Assembly: GCA_035607415.1 (NCBI GenBank)
Contig: DATNAQ010000036.1
Coordinates: 1 to 64,000, forward strand
Source of the DNA: JAQBQH01 sp035607415
GTDB taxonomy: Bacteria > Myxococcota_A > Polyangia > Palsa-1104
Direction of reading: 5' to 3'
DNA length: 64,000 nt
Translations under genes and position numbers: made by a program
The notes under the pieces: generated by a model
Seen by the model: only the letters and a program-made list of their open reading frames with translations
Told to the model about the DNA's origin: nothing
The model's database searches: none
Shown: piece after piece, positions 27,337 through 41,755 of the stretch
Layout: each line of letters begins with the position of its first letter
Numbering within the stretch: the stretch's first letter is position 1

Positions 27337-29619
27337 TTAGAAGTGGTAGCTGACGCGCCCGAACGCGCTGAATCCCGGCGCCGGCGTCGGCACCTGCTCC
27401 GTCGTCGCCGACAGATCGTTGAAGATGTCGGGATACCAGTAGCGCTGATTGAGCACGTTGTAGAGCTGCACGCGGATCTGCAAGCGATCGTGCGCGAAGC
27501 GCAAGCGGAAGCCGAGCTGCAGATCGGCGACCGGCGTCAATCGGTCGAGCGTCAGATCGCTCGCCGCCGACGTGGTGGTGCCGACGAAGCTCGAGTAGGG
27601 CCCGGCGATGTTGCCCGCCATGCCCGTCGGCACGCGGTCGGGATCGCGGTACGCGCCGAAGATGTTGAGGTTGACGTTCACGTCGAGGAGGTTGCGCACG
27701 AGGTTGAACGACGCGCCGAACGAGGCCCAGTGGCTCGGCGACGCGCGATCGATCCCGGCGTCGCTCGTGATCGAATAGAGGTACGTGTACGACGCCCACA
27801 GCGTGTGATCGCCGTTCAAGTAGAGCTTGGCGTACGCCTCGGCGGAGTGGATCGCGCGCGCGCCCGTGTTGCCGTAGCTGCCGTTGCGGATCTGGATGAG
27901 CTCCGAGAGCACCGTGTACGAGTAGTCGGCGCGCACCTCGAGCGAGCGCACCTTCTTGGCGTTGCGGAGGAGCCGCATGTTGAGCTCGCCCTGGAACGAC
28001 TGCGAGCCCTCCGGCTTCAGATCGGGATTGGCGCCGTAGCTGATGCCGCCCGGCGCCGTCGAGGTGTTGTTGAACACCGGCGCGCGAAAGCCGGTCGCGT
28101 AGCTCGCCTTGGCGTGGAAGTCGGGCAGGAAGTTGTAGACGACCGCCGCCGAGTAGAGCGGCAAGAGCGCGTAGGGCTGATCGCCGAGACCCTTCTGGAT
28201 GCGCACGCCGCCGTCGAGCGTGAGCTTGTCGACCGGGCGCCACTGCGCGTCGACGTAGCCGGCGGCGACGTAGCGATCGGTGTCGCGCGTGTAGCCGTGC
28301 GGGCAGAGCGGGATGCGGGTGCCGTCGGCGTCGACGGGGCAGAGCAGCGGCAACAGGCGCGGATCGAGCGGATCGGCGAAGCTGGTGTTGGAGTCGCGCA
28401 CGCCTTCGTAGAAGAACTCGCCGCCGGCGAGGAGGCGCAGGTGGAACGGCAGGCGGAAGTCGAGATCGGCGGTGCCGCCGAAGCGGAAGATCTTGGAGCC
28501 GGCGAAGGTGAAGCGCAGCCCGCCGACGTCGTCGGGCGACGCCTTCGGCAGGAACACGCTCGGCTGAAAGAGCTGGAAGCTGTCGTCGCGCACGAACTGG
28601 ATGCCGTAGGCCTTGACGTTGACCCCGACGCGATCGGCGGCGAAGCGATCCTTGTACTCGACGACGCCGTAGCGATCGTAGTGATTGAAGGTGTTGTGCT
28701 GCCCGACGGTGCTGACAAAGCCGATGTTCGGGTGGTAGTCGCCGAACGGCAGCATGTAATAGAGGCTGACCGGGCCGAGCGAGAGCTTGCCGTCGACGAC
28801 GAGGTACCAGCCCGGCGGCGGGTCGCGCGGCGCATTCTTCGCGAAGTAGGCGAGCCCCGCCGGCTGCGGCGCGGGCGACGAGGCGATGAACTGCGGGATG
28901 TCGAACACCGGGCCGATGAAGCGCTCGTACGAGATGTGCTGGAAGACCTTGAGGCGGCCGTGCCAGAAGGTCTTGCCGAACATCGCCCACAGCTTCAAGT
29001 CCTGCTTGTCGCCGGGGCCGTCGCCGTAGCCGGCGGAGAGCTCGAGCCCGTTGACGTCCTCGGCGTCCTTGGTGATGAGGTTGGCGATGCCGAGGAACGA
29101 GTTGGCGCCCCAGAGCACGCCGCCCGGGCCGGTCACCACCTCGATGCGCTTGACCGTCTCCAGCGGCTGGCCGCGGCCGAGCCAGGCGACGTTGCTCCAC
29201 GGATCGAACAGCGACACGCCGTCGCGCATGAGCAGCACCGCCTGGCCGACGCCGCGCACCAGCACCTGCTCGGCCTGATCGCCGAGCGCGGTGATCTGCT
29301 GCCAGCCGGGGATGGTGCCGAGCGTGTCGAGCAGCCAGCGGTGGCCGCGCGCCTGGATCTCGTCGGAGGTGATGATGGTGACGATGGCCGGCGCCTCCTG
29401 CACCGTGGTGACGCCCTTGGCCGCCGAGGTGACGACGTCGGCGAGATCGATCTCGCGATCGGCGTCGAGGATGATCTCGGGCGCGCCTTCGGGCGCCGTC
29501 GCCGGCTTGGTGGCGGCGGGCTGCGTCGGCGGCTCGGGCAGCATCGGCTCGTCGGCGCCGGCGATCCCGCCAGCGAGGAGCGCCGCCGCGACCAGCGTGT
29601 GAATCAGCGTGCGTGCCAT
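27337..29619 (-). CDS. TonB-dependent outer-membrane receptor
   Basis: A 760-aa outer-membrane transporter. It has a signal peptide (1-25), a TonB-box-like region (about 50-60), a plug domain (about 60-170: APAIVTIITSDEIQARG, VLVRGVGQAVLLMRDGVSLF, RIEVVTGPGGVLWGANSFLG) and a 22-strand beta-barrel ending in FGRVSYHF, the C-terminal aromatic expected for barrel assembly. The barrel contains KASYATGFRAPVFN, a standard receptor motif. The ligand is unknown. It is the last gene of a four-gene operon and starts 2 nt after the OmpA/TSP3 gene. The spacing suggests coupled synthesis, which is unusual for such pairs. Confidence 0.93.
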   Translation of the reverse strand: MARTLIHTLVAAALLAGGIAGADEPMLPEPPTQPAATKPATAPEGAPEIILDADREIDLADVVTSAAKGVTTVQEAPAIVTIITSDEIQARGHRWLLDTLGTIPGWQQITALGDQAEQVLVRGVGQAVLLMRDGVSLFDPWSNVAWLGRGQPLETVKRIEVVTGPGGVLWGANSFLGIANLITKDAEDVNGLELSAGYGDGPGDKQDLKLWAMFGKTFWHGRLKVFQHISYERFIGPVFDIPQFIASSPAPQPAGLAYFAKNAPRDPPPGWYLVVDGKLSLGPVSLYYMLPFGDYHPNIGFVSTVGQHNTFNHYDRYGVVEYKDRFAADRVGVNVKAYGIQFVRDDSFQLFQPSVFLPKASPDDVGGLRFTFAGSKIFRFGGTADLDFRLPFHLRLLAGGEFFYEGVRDSNTSFADPLDPRLLPLLCPVDADGTRIPLCPHGYTRDTDRYVAAGYVDAQWRPVDKLTLDGGVRIQKGLGDQPYALLPLYSAAVVYNFLPDFHAKASYATGFRAPVFNNTSTAPGGISYGANPDLKPEGSQSFQGELNMRLLRNAKKVRSLEVRADYSYTVLSELIQIRNGSYGNTGARAIHSAEAYAKLYLNGDHTLWASYTYLYSITSDAGIDRASPSHWASFGASFNLVRNLLDVNVNLNIFGAYRDPDRVPTGMAGNIAGPYSSFVGTTTSAASDLTLDRLTPVADLQLGFRLRFAHDRLQIRVQLYNVLNQRYWYPDIFNDLSATTEQVPTPAPGFSAFGRVSYHF

Positions 29620-29621
29620 CC

Positions 29622-31403
<1,782 letters not shown>

Positions 31404-31413
31404 CGGCGGCGGC

Positions 31414-32409
31414 TCAGTTCGGGTGGAACCGCGTCACGAACACCACGCCCGGCGCCGAGCCGCCCGGATCGGCCTCCCACGTGATCGGCATGCTCGTCGG
31501 CCCGTTGCCGGTGAACGTGGGGAAGCTGCCCGAGACCGGCGCAGCGACGATCGCGGCGCCGACGCTCGTCGTGGCGGTCGCGCTCGCGCTGATGTCGGCG
31601 AGCGCGGGGTCGAAGTAGCGCACGCCGGCCGCCGGCGCGCCGTCCTGGTAGAGCGTCACGCCCGCGACCGGGCTCTTCTCGTTGGCGATCTGCGAGGTCG
31701 CCGGCTCCTTGGCGTCGCTGTAGAACTTGGCGACGTAGGCGCCGCCGGCGGCGATGTCGAAGCCGTCGGCGTTCCAGCCGTCGGCGACGGCGCGCGGCAT
31801 CACGTAGCCGTCGATGCGGTAGGCGTTGCCGTTCGAGACCATCTGGTCGCCGGTGGCGCAGTTCACGTAGGTCGTGTTCTTGCCGTCGGCGTCGCCGACG
31901 ACGACCGCGACCAGGCCGAGCCCCGGCGCCGGCACGTTGGGGAACAGGTAGCCGCCGCCCATGAAGTCGCCGCTGTCGAGCGGCCCGCCGCCGGAGAGCA
32001 GCGTCAGCGGATCGTAGATGGCGACGTGCACCATGCCGGCAAAGGGCATGCTGTCGAGAAAGCCGAGCAGCGCGCCGTTGATGCAGGCGCGGCCCGGCAT
32101 CGGCGTCGAGCAGGCGGGGACGTCGCCGCCGCCGCCGGTGGCGAGGCACTGCCCGCTCGCCGGATCGAGCGCGGTGTTGGGCCCGCAGGTCACGTTGGAG
32201 ACGCAGCGCCCGCCGACGATGACCGCGCCGGCCTCGGCGTCGCAGTCGATGGTCGACGGCAGGCCGTCGGCGGGCAGGCAGCGCAAGGAGCCGTTGGCCT
32301 GTTGCACCTGCTTCGTCCCCGGGCCGCAGCTCGGCGTGTTGCACGCGGGGCACAGCGCGCCCGCGGCGGCGAGCACGACGGCGGCGGCGGCGGAGCCAAG
32401 ACGGTTCAT
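31414..32409 (-). CDS. secreted/lipoprotein of unknown function, operon gene 2
   Basis: A 331-aa protein with a signal peptide and a likely lipobox (AGALC, Cys 20; a second Cys at 23). The N-terminal 100 residues are Cys-rich with small EGF-like loops (CGPGTKQVQQANGSLRCLPA, TCGPNTALDPASGQCLATG), a pattern frequent in myxobacterial surface proteins. The remainder is Gly/Ala-rich with beta-strand character (FAGMVHVAIYDPLTLLSGG) and no known motif. A GAGGAGGAC ribosome site precedes the ATG. It sits 10 bp behind the first operon gene and 10 bp before the OmpA gene. Confidence 0.78.
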   Translation of the reverse strand: MNRLGSAAAAVVLAAAGALCPACNTPSCGPGTKQVQQANGSLRCLPADGLPSTIDCDAEAGAVIVGGRCVSNVTCGPNTALDPASGQCLATGGGGDVPACSTPMPGRACINGALLGFLDSMPFAGMVHVAIYDPLTLLSGGGPLDSGDFMGGGYLFPNVPAPGLGLVAVVVGDADGKNTTYVNCATGDQMVSNGNAYRIDGYVMPRAVADGWNADGFDIAAGGAYVAKFYSDAKEPATSQIANEKSPVAGVTLYQDGAPAAGVRYFDPALADISASATATTSVGAAIVAAPVSGSFPTFTGNGPTSMPITWEADPGGSAPGVVFVTRFHPN

Positions 32410-32419
32410 TCGGTCCTCC

Positions 32420-33283
32420 TCAGAACGAGCCCGCGCCGGCGCCGAGATCGACGTAGAGCGACGCGCCGCCCGACTCGGTGCCGTTGGGATCGCCGTGGAT
32501 CAATTCGAAGTGCACGACGTCGCGCCCGCCCGGCACCAGGCGCGAGGTCAGAAACAAGGGGCCGCGTTGGCCGGCGTCGACGCTGTCGCCTTCGCGCGTG
32601 AAGAAGATCTCCTGCACGCCGTCGAGGTTCACCGGCGTGTCGAGGCGGAAGCCGTCGTAGTTCTGCGCCGGCACGGTGCTGATGAAGCGGATGAAGCCGA
32701 AGACGGTGCCGTGCGCGGGCGCGGTGATCTGCAGCGGGTTGGCGACGTAGGCGCGATCGCTGGCGCTCGTGTAGGCGTTGCAGGCGGCGAGCCGCTCGTC
32801 GGGCGTCGCGTCCTTGGCCACCGTCGGCGGCGGCGTCGCGTCCCACGGCAGCACCGCGAGGAGCGGCGGCTGACCGGCGGGCGCGAGCTGCTCGATGCGC
32901 TGCACCACCGCGAGCGCCTGCTCGTCCGGCGTCTGCGTCACGCCCGCCATCGTCACCGTCGTCGGATAGGCGGCCGCGTCGGTGAGCAGGTGCCCTGTCA
33001 CATCGATGATACAGGGATCATCGAGGCTGATGGCCTGTCGGATCATGATCCCGTAGGCGCTCTGGTGCTCGCTCTCGTGATAGAAGGGGTCGATGCGCAG
33101 GATGTCGTCGTATCGATCGCGCGCCCACAGCTCGAGGTGCTCACCGACGGGCGTCGGGCCCGCGTTGGCGACGGTCAGCTGCATGATGGTGCCGGCGAAC
33201 GGACGCACGTCGAGCCCGCAACCGGGGCCGAGCGCGGCGCCGCCGATCGCGGCGAGCGCCGCGACGGCCAAGCGATGAGTCAT
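32420..33283 (-). CDS. lipoprotein of unknown function, operon gene 1
   Basis: A 287-aa protein with a signal peptide and a lipobox-like end (ALGPGC, Cys 22). The mature part, from GLDVRPFAGTIMQLTV on, looks like an all-beta extracellular domain (HLELWARDRYDDILRIDPFY, FGFIRFISTVPAQNYDGFRL); I do not recognise the family. As first gene of the lipoprotein-lipoprotein-OmpA-receptor operon it may be a surface lipoprotein that hands a ligand to the receptor, but this is inference from context only. Confidence 0.75.
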   Translation of the reverse strand: MTHRLAVAALAAIGGAALGPGCGLDVRPFAGTIMQLTVANAGPTPVGEHLELWARDRYDDILRIDPFYHESEHQSAYGIMIRQAISLDDPCIIDVTGHLLTDAAAYPTTVTMAGVTQTPDEQALAVVQRIEQLAPAGQPPLLAVLPWDATPPPTVAKDATPDERLAACNAYTSASDRAYVANPLQITAPAHGTVFGFIRFISTVPAQNYDGFRLDTPVNLDGVQEIFFTREGDSVDAGQRGPLFLTSRLVPGGRDVVHFELIHGDPNGTESGGASLYVDLGAGAGSF

Positions 33284-33289
33284 GCCGGC

Positions 33290-33295
33290 GCCCTA
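33290..33295 (-). promoter_or_regulatory. putative leaderless -10 hexamer of outer-membrane operon
   Basis: TAGGGC on the minus strand, 6 nt before the ATG at 33283; no ribosome site. Confidence 0.35.
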
Positions 33296-33361
33296 CAGCA
33301 AGCGCGAGACCAGCCCGAGTCGCCAATGAGGACGCGAGGTTGCCGGCGCCCGGCGCGGCGA

Positions 33362-33440
33362 CTGTTCTCTGCAGGCGACAGCACGCGCGCGGACGACGGG
33401 TGGCAGCGTCGCGGGCGCCTGTTCTCTGTCGAGAACAGGC
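33362..33440. promoter_or_regulatory. palindromic operator candidate with extra direct half-site
   Basis: GCCTGTTCTC (33417-33426), 4 nt, GAGAACAGGC (33431-33440) is a perfect 10-bp-arm palindrome. The 10-mer CTGTTCTCTG also occurs alone at 33362-33371, 57 bp upstream in the same orientation. Both lie between the divergent outer-membrane operon and the FHA-sigma54 activator gene, 45 bp before the latter. No T-run follows, so it is unlikely to be a terminator. The regulator is unknown. Confidence 0.55.
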
Positions 33441-33469
33441 GGGGCCCGCGTCCCCAGCGCCGCCAGGCG

Positions 33470-33478
33470 TGGTACAAT
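33470..33478 (+). promoter_or_regulatory. extended -10 leaderless promoter of FHA-activator gene
   Basis: TGGTACAAT gives an extended -10 (TG-n-TACAAT, 5/6 match) whose predicted start of transcription falls on the GTG at 33485. No -35 element is seen; the palindrome upstream is where an activator or repressor would sit. Confidence 0.5.
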
Positions 33479-33484
33479 TAAATC

Positions 33485-34831
<1,347 letters not shown>

Positions 34832-34856
34832 GGCCGCCGACAGGGGGGAAGGGGGC

Positions 34857-37862
<3,006 letters not shown>

Positions 37863-37876
37863 CGGGCGCCCAGTCG

Positions 37877-37885
37877 TGGTATCAC
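37877..37885 (+). promoter_or_regulatory. extended -10 leaderless promoter of DEAD helicase
   Basis: TGGTATCAC (TG-n-TATCAC), 6 nt before the GTG at 37892. It supports this GTG as the start. Confidence 0.45.
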
Positions 37886-37891
37886 GCCGCC

Positions 37892-39622
37892 GTGACTGAA
37901 ACGCCCGAATCCGATTTCGCCGCCCTGGGCGCGCCCGCGCCGCTCGACGCCGCGTTGCGCGCGCGCGACTACCTCACGCCGACGCCGGTGCAGGCGCGCG
38001 TGCTCGAAGCGCCCGACCAGGACCTCATGGTGTCGTCGCAGACCGGCTCCGGCAAGACCGTCGCCTTCGGCCTGGTCATCGGCCGCGTGCTGCTCGGCGA
38101 GGCCGCGACGCTGCCGCCGCCGGCGCGGCCGCGTGCGCTGGTGGTGGCGCCGACGCGCGAGCTGGCGGCGCAGGTGCAGCGCGAGCTCGCCTGGCTGTTC
38201 GCCCAGACCGGGGCGCGCGTGGTCGCCTTCACCGGCGGCACCGATCTGCGCGGCGACGCGCGCATGCTGCGCGGCCGCGTCGACATCGCCGTCGGCACGC
38301 CGGGGCGGCTCGTCGATCTCATCGGCCGCGGCTCGCTCGATCTCGGCGCTGTCGAGGTCGCCGTTCTCGACGAGGCCGACGAGATGCTCGATCTCGGCTT
38401 CCGCGAGGCGCTGGAGACCATCCTGACGGCGACGCCGGCGGAGCGGCGCACGCTCCTGTTCTCGGCGACGCTGCCGGCGCCGATCCGCGCGCTGGCGCGC
38501 AAGTTCCAGCGCGAGGCGCTCGCCATCGATCCGCGCGGCGGCACGCCGAGCGCGGCGCACGCCGACATCCGCCACGTCGCGTACCTGTGCGCCGACGGCG
38601 AGCGGCTGCCGGCGCTGGTCAACATCCTCCGGCTGGCCGACGATCAGCGCGTCATCGTCTTCTGCCGCACGCGCGACAACGTGGCCGAGCTGCACGCGCA
38701 GCTCACCGCGCGCGGATTCGCCGCGACCGCCATCTCCGGCGATCGCGCGCAGGAGGAGCGCACGCGCGCGCTCGAGGCGCTGCGGCGTGGCCACGTGCGC
38801 GTGCTCGTCGCCACCAACGTGGCGGCGCGCGGGCTCGACCTGCCCGAGGTCGGGCTGGTGGTGCACGCCGATCTGCCGGAGAACGCCGAGTCGCTGACCC
38901 ACCGCTCGGGCCGCACCGGGCGCGCGGGCAACAAGGGCGTGAACGCGTTCCTCGTCGAGCGCGGGGCGCGCCGGCGGGCGCAGCGGCTCTTCTCCGACGC
39001 GCGGCTGTCGCTGTCGTGGACGGCGCCGCCCGATGCGCCGGCGGTGGCGGCGCACGATCGCGCGCGGCTGCGCGCCGAGGTGGTCGAGGTGCTCGCCGGC
39101 GGAAAGGTGGATCCGGCGGCGCAGGCGCTCGCCGGCGAGCTGGTCGCCGATCACGACGCCGTGCAGGTGGCGGCGGTGCTGCTCGAGCGGGCGCTCGCGG
39201 GGCGGCCCGCCGGCGAGCGGCTGACCCACGTCGATCTGCGCGAGGCCGCGGTGGGACCGCCGCGCGCGGCGCCGTCGGGCGCGATGGTCCTGTTCGAGAT
39301 CAACCTCGGCGCCAAGGACAAGGCCGAGGCCAATTGGATCCTGCCTCTGGTGTGCCGTCGCGGCGGCATCACGCGGCGCGAGGTCGGCGCCATCCGCGTG
39401 GCGCGCGATCGCACGGTCTTCGAGATCGACACCCGCGTGGCCGCCGAGTTCGCCGCCAACGCCTCCGAGCGCGACCCGCGCGCGCCGCACGTCAAGATCA
39501 CGCCGGCGGCGGCGGGGGGCCTGCCGGAGCGCTCGTTCACGCCGCCGCGCCACCACGCCAAGCCCGGCGACGTCCGGCGCCCGCGGCCGCACGGCAAGCC
39601 CGGACCTCAGCGCAAGCGGTAG
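37892..39622 (+). CDS. DEAD-box RNA helicase, DbpA/CsdA-like
   Basis: A 576-aa ATP-dependent RNA helicase for ribosome assembly or mRNA unwinding. Core motifs: Q-motif region with TPTPVQARVLEAP, SQTGSGKT (motif I), PTRELA, TPGRLVD, DEAD in VLDEADEMLD, SAT, ARGLDLPEV and HRSGRTGRAG. A C-terminal DbpA-type RNA-binding domain (about 455-530; FEINLGAKDKAEANWILPL, FEIDTRVAAEFA) and a basic tail (about 540-576, HHAKPGDVRRPRPHGKPGP) follow. The frame continues antisense-free upstream into the kinase gene, but homology begins at the GTG. Its end overlaps the convergent secreted-protein gene by 16 bp. Confidence 0.93.
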   Translation: MTETPESDFAALGAPAPLDAALRARDYLTPTPVQARVLEAPDQDLMVSSQTGSGKTVAFGLVIGRVLLGEAATLPPPARPRALVVAPTRELAAQVQRELAWLFAQTGARVVAFTGGTDLRGDARMLRGRVDIAVGTPGRLVDLIGRGSLDLGAVEVAVLDEADEMLDLGFREALETILTATPAERRTLLFSATLPAPIRALARKFQREALAIDPRGGTPSAAHADIRHVAYLCADGERLPALVNILRLADDQRVIVFCRTRDNVAELHAQLTARGFAATAISGDRAQEERTRALEALRRGHVRVLVATNVAARGLDLPEVGLVVHADLPENAESLTHRSGRTGRAGNKGVNAFLVERGARRRAQRLFSDARLSLSWTAPPDAPAVAAHDRARLRAEVVEVLAGGKVDPAAQALAGELVADHDAVQVAAVLLERALAGRPAGERLTHVDLREAAVGPPRAAPSGAMVLFEINLGAKDKAEANWILPLVCRRGGITRREVGAIRVARDRTVFEIDTRVAAEFAANASERDPRAPHVKITPAAAGGLPERSFTPPRHHAKPGDVRRPRPHGKPGPQRKR

Positions 39623-40329
39623 CGTCCGGCGAGCGCGCGCGCGCGCGCCGCGGTGTCACGCATCCAATCGTCATAGCCGTCGAACCGCGTGGGGAAGGCG
39701 TGCCAGCGCAGGCGCCGGATCTCGAGGGCGTCGCCGTCGTCGCGCAGCTCCTGGCGCCAGTCCCAGCGCGTGGGGTCGAAGCCGGGCGCGTCGTCCTCGC
39801 TGCCGAGGCGGCAGTCGCGCCGGCCGGCGACGGGGAGCGGATCGGTGCACGCGGGCGCGCCGTCGCGGAGGAAGCAGCGCACTTCGAGCGCGAAGCAGTC
39901 ATAGACGTCGCCCTCCTCGTCGAGGAGCTTGCGCCAGTGGCCTTGCGCACCGCGCAGCCGCGCGCCGGCATCGGCGAGCCCGAGGAGGACGAAGCTGCCG
40001 CGGCCGCGGTTGCCGTCGAAGAGCAGGGCGCCGTCGGGCTCTCCGGCGTCGTCGATCCACCAGCCGCCGTGCTCGACGGCGAGCAGGAGCGCGCGCTGGC
40101 CGCCGAGCGCGCGGGTGACCACGGCGGCCGTATGCGGCAGGCGGCGCTCGACGGTGCACGCGCGCACCCAATCGTCGTCGTGCAGGCGCCCGGCGCAATA
40201 GGCCTCGGGTGAGGCGAACGGCCCGCGCAGGCGGTGCAGCGCCATCGTGCGCGCATCCGGCGGCGCTGCGGTATCGGCGAACGCGGCGCCGCTCGTGAGC
40301 ACCAGCACGACAAAGGCGCGCAGCGGCAT
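39607..40329 (-). CDS. secreted protein of unknown function
   Basis: A 240-aa protein with a signal peptide (MPLRAFVVLVLTSGAAFADT, cleavage near residue 18). Cys residues in pairs (YCAGRL...RACTVE; YDCFALEVRCF; ACTDPLPVAGRRDCRLG) suggest disulfide bonds in the periplasm. The motif GNRGRGSFVLLGLADAG and the C-terminal DWRQELRDDGDALEIRRLRW have no known family. I chose the ATG at 40329; upstream codons read antisense through the GntR gene. Convergent overlap with the helicase. Confidence 0.72.
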   Translation of the reverse strand: MPLRAFVVLVLTSGAAFADTAAPPDARTMALHRLRGPFASPEAYCAGRLHDDDWVRACTVERRLPHTAAVVTRALGGQRALLLAVEHGGWWIDDAGEPDGALLFDGNRGRGSFVLLGLADAGARLRGAQGHWRKLLDEEGDVYDCFALEVRCFLRDGAPACTDPLPVAGRRDCRLGSEDDAPGFDPTRWDWRQELRDDGDALEIRRLRWHAFPTRFDGYDDWMRDTAARARALAGRYRLR

Positions 40330-40379
40330 GGATATCCCTCGTACGCCGGCGGCACGGCGAAGCTCCCCGCGAAAACGAG

Positions 40380-40417
40380 TTGACGACCATTGTGCCGGTG
40401 TATTACAACAGTGACAC
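40380..40417 (+). promoter_or_regulatory. promoter and possible GntR operator
   Basis: TTGACG at 40380-40385 resembles a -35, with TATTAC (4/6 to TATAAT) 15 nt downstream at 40401-40406. The GTGT...ACAC ends of a 20-bp imperfect inverted repeat (40398-40417) overlay the -10, where a YtrA-type GntR repressor would block transcription. The following leader is very short. Confidence 0.4.
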
Positions 40418-40421
40418 ACTG

Positions 40422-40826
40422 ATGCGCCGACTGCTGAAGATTGTCCCCGGAGACCCGACGCCCATCTGGCGGCAGATCGAAGACGGCGTGCGCCGGCTGG
40501 TGGCCTCCGGCGCGCTGGCGCCGGGCGCGCCGGTGCCGTCGGTGCGCGAGCTGGCACGCGACCTCGTCGTCAACCCGGCGACGGTGCAGAAGGCCTACCA
40601 GACGCTCGCCGACGCCGGCGTGCTGGTGGTGCGCCGCGGCGAGGGCACCTTCGTCGCCGACCGCCCGCCGTCGCTCGGCCGCGGCGAGCTCGGCCGCATC
40701 TTGCGCGAGGCGGCGGAGCGGTACGCCGGCGTCGCCACCACGGCCGGCGCCACGCGGGCCGAGGCGCTCGAGGCGGTGCGCACCGCGCTCGACGGCACCA
40801 TGCGCGCCGCGGCGGGTGAGCGATGA
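40422..40826 (+). CDS. GntR-family (YtrA-type) repressor
   Basis: A 134-aa regulator. It has only the winged helix domain (about 8-75: PIWRQIEDGVRRLVASGALA, PSVRELARDLVVNPATVQKA, VVRRGEGTFVAD) and a short helical tail for dimerisation, the YtrA layout. YtrA-type repressors control ABC transporter genes that answer cell-wall antibiotics. Its stop overlaps the ABC ATPase start by 4 bp. I prefer the ATG at 40422 to the TTG at 40380, which falls in the promoter. Confidence 0.9.
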   Translation: MRRLLKIVPGDPTPIWRQIEDGVRRLVASGALAPGAPVPSVRELARDLVVNPATVQKAYQTLADAGVLVVRRGEGTFVADRPPSLGRGELGRILREAAERYAGVATTAGATRAEALEAVRTALDGTMRAAAGER

Positions 40827-41755
40827 TGGCGCTGCGCGTGGTCGAGTCGCCGCCCGTCGTCGTGTGCGACGGGCTCACCATTCGCTACGGCGCGCGCGCC
40901 GTCGCCGACGCCGTGCGCTTCGTGATCCCGCGCGGTGCCGTCTATGCGCTGCTCGGACGCAACGGCGCCGGCAAGTCGTCGATCATCCGCTGCCTCGTCG
41001 GACAGCGGCGCCCGTCGGCGGGCGGCGTGCGCCTGTTTGGACGCGACGCGTGGCGCGAGCGCGCGTCGCTGATGGCGCGCGTCGGCGTGGTGCCCGAGGA
41101 GCCCGACGCGCCGCCGGCGATGACGGTCGCCGAGCTGGCGGAGTTCTCGCGGCGGCTCTATCAGCGTTGGGATCAGTCGGCGCTGGTCGCGCGCATGGCG
41201 CGCTTCGGGGTGCCGATGCACACGCGCTTCGGCGCGCTGTCCAAGGGCCAGAAGACGCAGGCCGCGCTGTCGCTCGCGCTCGCCGCCGCGCCGGAGCTCC
41301 TGGTGCTCGACGATCCGACGCTGGGGATGGATCTGGTGGCGCGGCGCGAGCTCTACGGCGAGCTCATCGGCGAGCTGGCCGATCGTGGGACCACGGTGCT
41401 CCTGACCACGCACGAGCTTGCCGAAGTGGAGAGCATCGCCACGCACGTCGGCATCCTGCGCGCGGGGCGCCTCGTCATCGACGAGCCGCTCGAGCTGCTC
41501 AAGGGCCGCGTACGCCAGATCCGCTGCGCGCATGGGCCGGCCGACGTGGCGGGCGCGCTGGCGCCGTTCGAGCCGCTCGCCTTGCGCAGCGACGGCCACG
41601 GGATCGAGGCGGTGGTCGGTCGCTACGAGCCCAGCGCGTTCGATCGCTTCCGGCGCGCCGGGCTCGTCGAGGCCGAGGCGCAACCGCTGGCGCTCGCCGA
41701 CATCTTCTCCGCCGTCGTGTCCGAGGAAGCCGAACCATCGGGAGGGAACGCATGA
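40823..41755 (+). CDS. ABC transporter ATP-binding protein (YtrB-like)
   Basis: A 310-aa ATPase that powers the fused permease next door. It has Walker A GRNGAGKSS, signature LSKGQKTQ (a YtrB-type variant of LSGGQ), Walker B LLVLDDPTLGMD and the switch His in LTTHELAEVE. The residue that is usually the catalytic Glu after Walker B is Asp here, which occurs in related transporters but can lower activity. A C-terminal 80-residue domain (about 225-300) is present as in drug-export ATPases. Two ATGs (40823, 40826) are possible. Confidence 0.92.
   Translation: MMALRVVESPPVVVCDGLTIRYGARAVADAVRFVIPRGAVYALLGRNGAGKSSIIRCLVGQRRPSAGGVRLFGRDAWRERASLMARVGVVPEEPDAPPAMTVAELAEFSRRLYQRWDQSALVARMARFGVPMHTRFGALSKGQKTQAALSLALAAAPELLVLDDPTLGMDLVARRELYGELIGELADRGTTVLLTTHELAEVESIATHVGILRAGRLVIDEPLELLKGRVRQIRCAHGPADVAGALAPFEPLALRSDGHGIEAVVGRYEPSAFDRFRRAGLVEAEAQPLALADIFSAVVSEEAEPSGGNA

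Noticed and set aside
33417..33440. LexA box or terminator reading of the palindrome
   Set aside because: The sequence does not fit the LexA boxes I know and has no T-run; an operator for an unknown regulator is the better reading.
40441..41750. In-frame upstream extension of the permease gene
   Set aside because: The stretch is a shadow of the GntR and ABC ATPase genes; the permease starts at the ATG at 41752 with a ribosome site and an ATGA overlap.
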